Origin: an uncultured Atopobiaceae bacterium
Lineage (GTDB): Bacteria; Actinomycetota; Coriobacteriia; Coriobacteriales; Atopobiaceae
Assembly: GCA_900770865.1 (NCBI GenBank)
Contig: CAAGLU010000317.1
Coordinates: 1 to 6,948 of the forward strand
Length of the DNA: 6,948 bases
Direction of reading: 5' to 3'
Each line of letters opens with the position of its first letter. Position 1 is the stretch's first letter. The position numbers and the translations under genes are program-made. The notes under the pieces were generated by a model. That model saw nothing but the letters and a program-made list of their open reading frames with translations. It did not search any database and had not been told where the DNA came from. Of the stretch, positions 4,573-6,948 are shown in pieces.

Positions 4573-6447
4573 CTACGCAACCTCCTCGAACTGCGACTGG
4601 TACAGCTGCGCGTAGAAGCCGCCTGCGGCGAGAAGCTCCTCGTGCGTGCCCTTCTCCACAACGTCGCCGTCGCGCAGCACCAGGATGGTGTCCGCGTTCT
4701 TGATGGTCGAGAGCCGGTGCGCAATCACAAAGCTCGTACGCCCTGCCATGAGCTTGTCCATGGCGCGCTGGATGCGCCACTCGGTGCGCGTGTCCACGTT
4801 CGAGGTGGCCTCGTCCAGGATGAGGATGGGCCTGTCGGCGAGAACCGCGCGGGCAATGGTCAAGAGCTGACGCTGCCCCTGGGAGATGTTCGTTGCGCCC
4901 TCGTCCAGCTCGAAGTCGTAGCCGCCGGGCAGCGTCTTGATGAAGTGCTCGCAGTGCGCATAGCGCGCGGCGGCCTCCACCTCCTCGTCGGTGGCGTCAA
5001 GGCGCCCAAAGCGGATGTTCTCGCGGATGCTGCCCTTGAAGAGCCACGCGTCCTGAAGGACCATCGAGAAGTTCTGGCGAAGGTCCTCTCGCCCAACGTT
5101 GCGCACGTCGTGGCCGTCCACAGAAAGCGCGCCTGCGTCCACATCGTAGAAGCGCAGCAGGAGCTTCATGAGCGTGGTCTTGCCAGCGCCGGTAGGCCCC
5201 ACAATGGCCACCGTGCGGCCAGGCTCGACGTCTGCCGAGAAGTCATGGATGATCGTCTGCCCCGGCAGGTAGCCAAAGGACACGTGGTCAAAGTCCACGG
5301 CGCCCATGGCGTGGCCAATCGCGTCGGCCGGCGCACCCGTCGTGGGGTCGAGCGCCGCTGTCTCTTCCTCCTCCGGCGCCTCCAGGAACTCAAAGACACG
5401 CTCGGCGCAGGCAGCCATCTGCTGCAGCACGTTTGATACCGTTGCCAGCTGCGAGATGGGCTGCGTAAAGTTCTTGACGTACTGGATGAAGGACTGGATG
5501 TCGCCCGGCTGGATGGCACCCGTCACGGCAAGGCCCGCGCCAACCACAACCACGCCCACGTAGCCCATGTTGCCCACGAGGTTCATGAGCGGCTGCATGA
5601 GGCCCGAGAGGAACTGACTCTTCCACGCGCTCTCGTAGAGCTGGTCGTTCTCCTCCTCAAAGCGCTCCACGGCGTGGTCCCCACGGTTGAACGCCTGAAT
5701 CACCACCTGACCCGAGAAGTCCTCCTCAACGCGCCCGTTCACCGCGCCGAGCTGCCCCTGCTGCAGGCGGAAGTACTTCTGCGAGCGGCGGATGAGCACG
5801 CCCAGGACAAGCGCCGATACCGGCAGCGTCACAAAGGTCACGCCCGCCAGCGGCACCGAGATGGTGAGCATCATGATGGCCACGCCCACCACCTGCGTGA
5901 TGGAGGTCACCAGCTGGATGAGGCCCTGGTTGAGCGACTGGCTCAGGGTGTCAACGTCGTTGGTCATGCGCGAGAGCACGTCGCCCTTCGAGATGGACTT
6001 GCCGTCAAAGTACGAGAGGGGCACCTTGGAGATCTTGTCGGCAATCTGGCCGCGCATACGGTAGACGACCTTCTGCGTGACGCCCGTCATGATCCAGCTC
6101 TGGAGGCCAGATGCCGCGGCGCTTGCCAGGTAGATCACGAGAAGGGTCACCAAGATCTGCCCGATGAGGCCAAAGTCTATGCCGCCCGTGCCGGCCGCCG
6201 CGGCCTGCACGCCACGGATGACCTCGGTGGTTGCGTTGCCCAGGACCTTAGGTCCCACCACCGAGAACACCACCGACGCCATGGCGAGAACCACCGCCGC
6301 CACAAGTCCCACGCGATACGGCCCCATGTAGTGCATGAGCTTTCGAATGGTGCCCTTGAAGTCCTTGGCCTTCTCGCCTGGCGCCATGCGGCTGCCCGGC
6401 CCGTGCGAGCTCGGCGCCTTCTGGGGCTGCTGCGTTTTCTCGGCCAT
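4573..6447 (-). CDS. ABC exporter half-transporter, catalytically competent subunit of a heterodimer
   Basis: This 624-residue protein combines a six-helix exporter membrane domain (hydrophobic segments near 45-68, 93-116, 172-195, 198-220 and 283-330) with a C-terminal ATPase domain from ~383. Motifs are Walker A GPTGAGKT at 417-424, Q-loop Q465, signature ISQGQ at 521-525, Walker B ILILDE with catalytic E546, D-loop SNVD at 549-552 and switch H577. The first ~30 residues are hydrophilic. The signature has Q where LSGGQ has its first G, as is common in one subunit of heterodimeric exporters. It starts two bases after the stop of the preceding ABC gene (TAG-GA-ATG), with GGAGGAG overlapping that stop, so it is coupled to its partner. 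Substrate cannot be told from sequence. Drugs, lipids or peptides are all possible for this MdlB/BmrCD-like class. Confidence 0.93.
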   Translation of the reverse strand: MAEKTQQPQKAPSSHGPGSRMAPGEKAKDFKGTIRKLMHYMGPYRVGLVAAVVLAMASVVFSVVGPKVLGNATTEVIRGVQAAAAGTGGIDFGLIGQILVTLLVIYLASAAASGLQSWIMTGVTQKVVYRMRGQIADKISKVPLSYFDGKSISKGDVLSRMTNDVDTLSQSLNQGLIQLVTSITQVVGVAIMMLTISVPLAGVTFVTLPVSALVLGVLIRRSQKYFRLQQGQLGAVNGRVEEDFSGQVVIQAFNRGDHAVERFEEENDQLYESAWKSQFLSGLMQPLMNLVGNMGYVGVVVVGAGLAVTGAIQPGDIQSFIQYVKNFTQPISQLATVSNVLQQMAACAERVFEFLEAPEEEETAALDPTTGAPADAIGHAMGAVDFDHVSFGYLPGQTIIHDFSADVEPGRTVAIVGPTGAGKTTLMKLLLRFYDVDAGALSVDGHDVRNVGREDLRQNFSMVLQDAWLFKGSIRENIRFGRLDATDEEVEAAARYAHCEHFIKTLPGGYDFELDEGATNISQGQRQLLTIARAVLADRPILILDEATSNVDTRTEWRIQRAMDKLMAGRTSFVIAHRLSTIKNADTILVLRDGDVVEKGTHEELLAAGGFYAQLYQSQFEEVA

Positions 6448-6449
6448 TC

Positions 6450-6948
6450 CTACTCCTCCCCCGCAAGACCAAGCTCCTTGGCGCTGAGCTGGCTCTTTGC
6501 AATCTCCAGGTACTCGGGGCAGCTGCGCAGGAGCTCCTTGTGCGTGCCCTGCCCCACCACGCGGCCCTCGTCGAGCACGATAATCTGGTCGGCCCCCATA
6601 ACGGTGGCAATGCGCTGTGCCACCACCAGGACCGCGGTGTCCGCCTGCTCGCGCGCAAGCGCCTGGCGCAGCCGCGCGTCCGTGGCGTAGTCAAGCGCCG
6701 AGAAGGAATCGTCCAGCACCAGGACCTCGGGGTGTGTGGCAAGCGCACGTGCAATGGCCAGGCGCTGGCGCTGCCCGCCGGAGACGTTGGTGCCACCCTG
6801 GGCGATTGTCGTCTGGAGGCCGTCTTCCTTCTCTGTCACAAGCTCCATGGCCTGCGCCACGTCGATGGCGTGGAGCAGGTCCTTCTCGCTGGCGTCATCT
6901 GTGCCAAAGGCCACATTGCTGGCAATGGTGCCCGAGAAGAGAAAGCCC
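6450..6948 (-). CDS. ABC exporter half-transporter, degenerate-site subunit (partial, N-terminus outside window)
   Basis: Only the last 165 residues are visible, starting just past the Q-loop (GFLFSGTIASNVAFG). The signature VSGGQ is intact at visible residues ~55-59. Walker B reads VLVLDDS, with aspartate in place of the catalytic glutamate (~80), followed by D-loop SALD. The switch histidine is replaced by glutamine (VVAQRIAT, ~111). These two changes mark the non-hydrolytic ATP site of heterodimeric ABC exporters (BmrCD, TM287/288 type), and the neighbouring gene supplies the complementary set. The apparent GTG start at 6914 is internal; the frame is open to the window edge. It ends with a TAG at 6452-6450, two bases before the partner's ATG. 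The membrane domain and Walker A were not seen. Confidence 0.92.
   Translation of the reverse strand, partial: GFLFSGTIASNVAFGTDDASEKDLLHAIDVAQAMELVTEKEDGLQTTIAQGGTNVSGGQRQRLAIARALATHPEVLVLDDSFSALDYATDARLRQALAREQADTAVLVVAQRIATVMGADQIIVLDEGRVVGQGTHKELLRSCPEYLEIAKSQLSAKELGLAGEE

Noticed and set aside
4642..5436. A 264-codon plus-strand open frame opposite the ABC gene (and a 338-codon one at 5674-6690)
   Set aside because: Both are antisense to an ABC exporter with all of its ATPase motifs and have no domain of their own. They reflect GC-rich codon bias.
6450..6914. A complete short protein starting at the GTG at 6914
   Set aside because: The frame continues to the window edge with typical ABC sequence (FLFSGTIASN) just before it, so the GTG is an internal valine codon of a truncated-by-window gene.

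Overview
The window is GC-rich, densely coded bacterial DNA. It looks like an actinobacterium, most likely a Coriobacteriia member (Olsenella/Atopobium-like). That placement is an inference from base composition, the gatCAB organisation and the style of the ABC exporter pair, not from a database search. Most of the window is ordinary core content: a complete minus-strand gatC-gatA-gatB operon (3775 down to 421) and a minus-strand pair of ABC exporter half-transporters (window end down to 4573). The second exporter gene is complete; the first is cut by the window edge.

Layout from left to right. Positions 1-122 hold the C-terminal tail of an unrecognised plus-strand gene. Positions 123-420 lie between the convergent ends of that gene and gatB. 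They contain a strong 14-bp hairpin (probable bidirectional terminator) that is also the first unit of a roughly 60-bp-period array of related hairpins. Positions 421-3775 are gatB, gatA and gatC, joined by 1-nt stop/start overlaps (TAATG and TAGTG), so they are probably translationally coupled. Positions 3776-4119 (344 bases, no gene) separate the divergent gatC and a 37-codon membrane-peptide ORF. This gap holds a weak gatC promoter candidate, three copies of the 13-mer CGATACACATTCG (two forming a large hairpin), a small GTAAG repeat cluster and a weak forward promoter candidate. Positions 4120-4233 are the small ORF with a very good Shine-Dalgarno. Positions 4234-4410 hold a 13-bp hairpin and four AGGCGAA repeats. 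Positions 4411-4551 look like the broken-off C-terminus of an AAA-type ATPase. The ABC genes follow on the opposite strand.

How the genes work together. GatCAB converts Glu-tRNA(Gln), and usually Asp-tRNA(Asn), to the amidated forms used in translation. GatA releases ammonia from glutamine, GatB binds the tRNA and performs the transfer, and GatC bridges them. The two ABC proteins should form one heterodimeric exporter with one competent and one degenerate ATP site, because the residues that define those sites are split between the subunits in the expected way. No complete novel system is evident. The points worth following up are the intergenic hairpin families, the single-helix small protein and the decayed ATPase.
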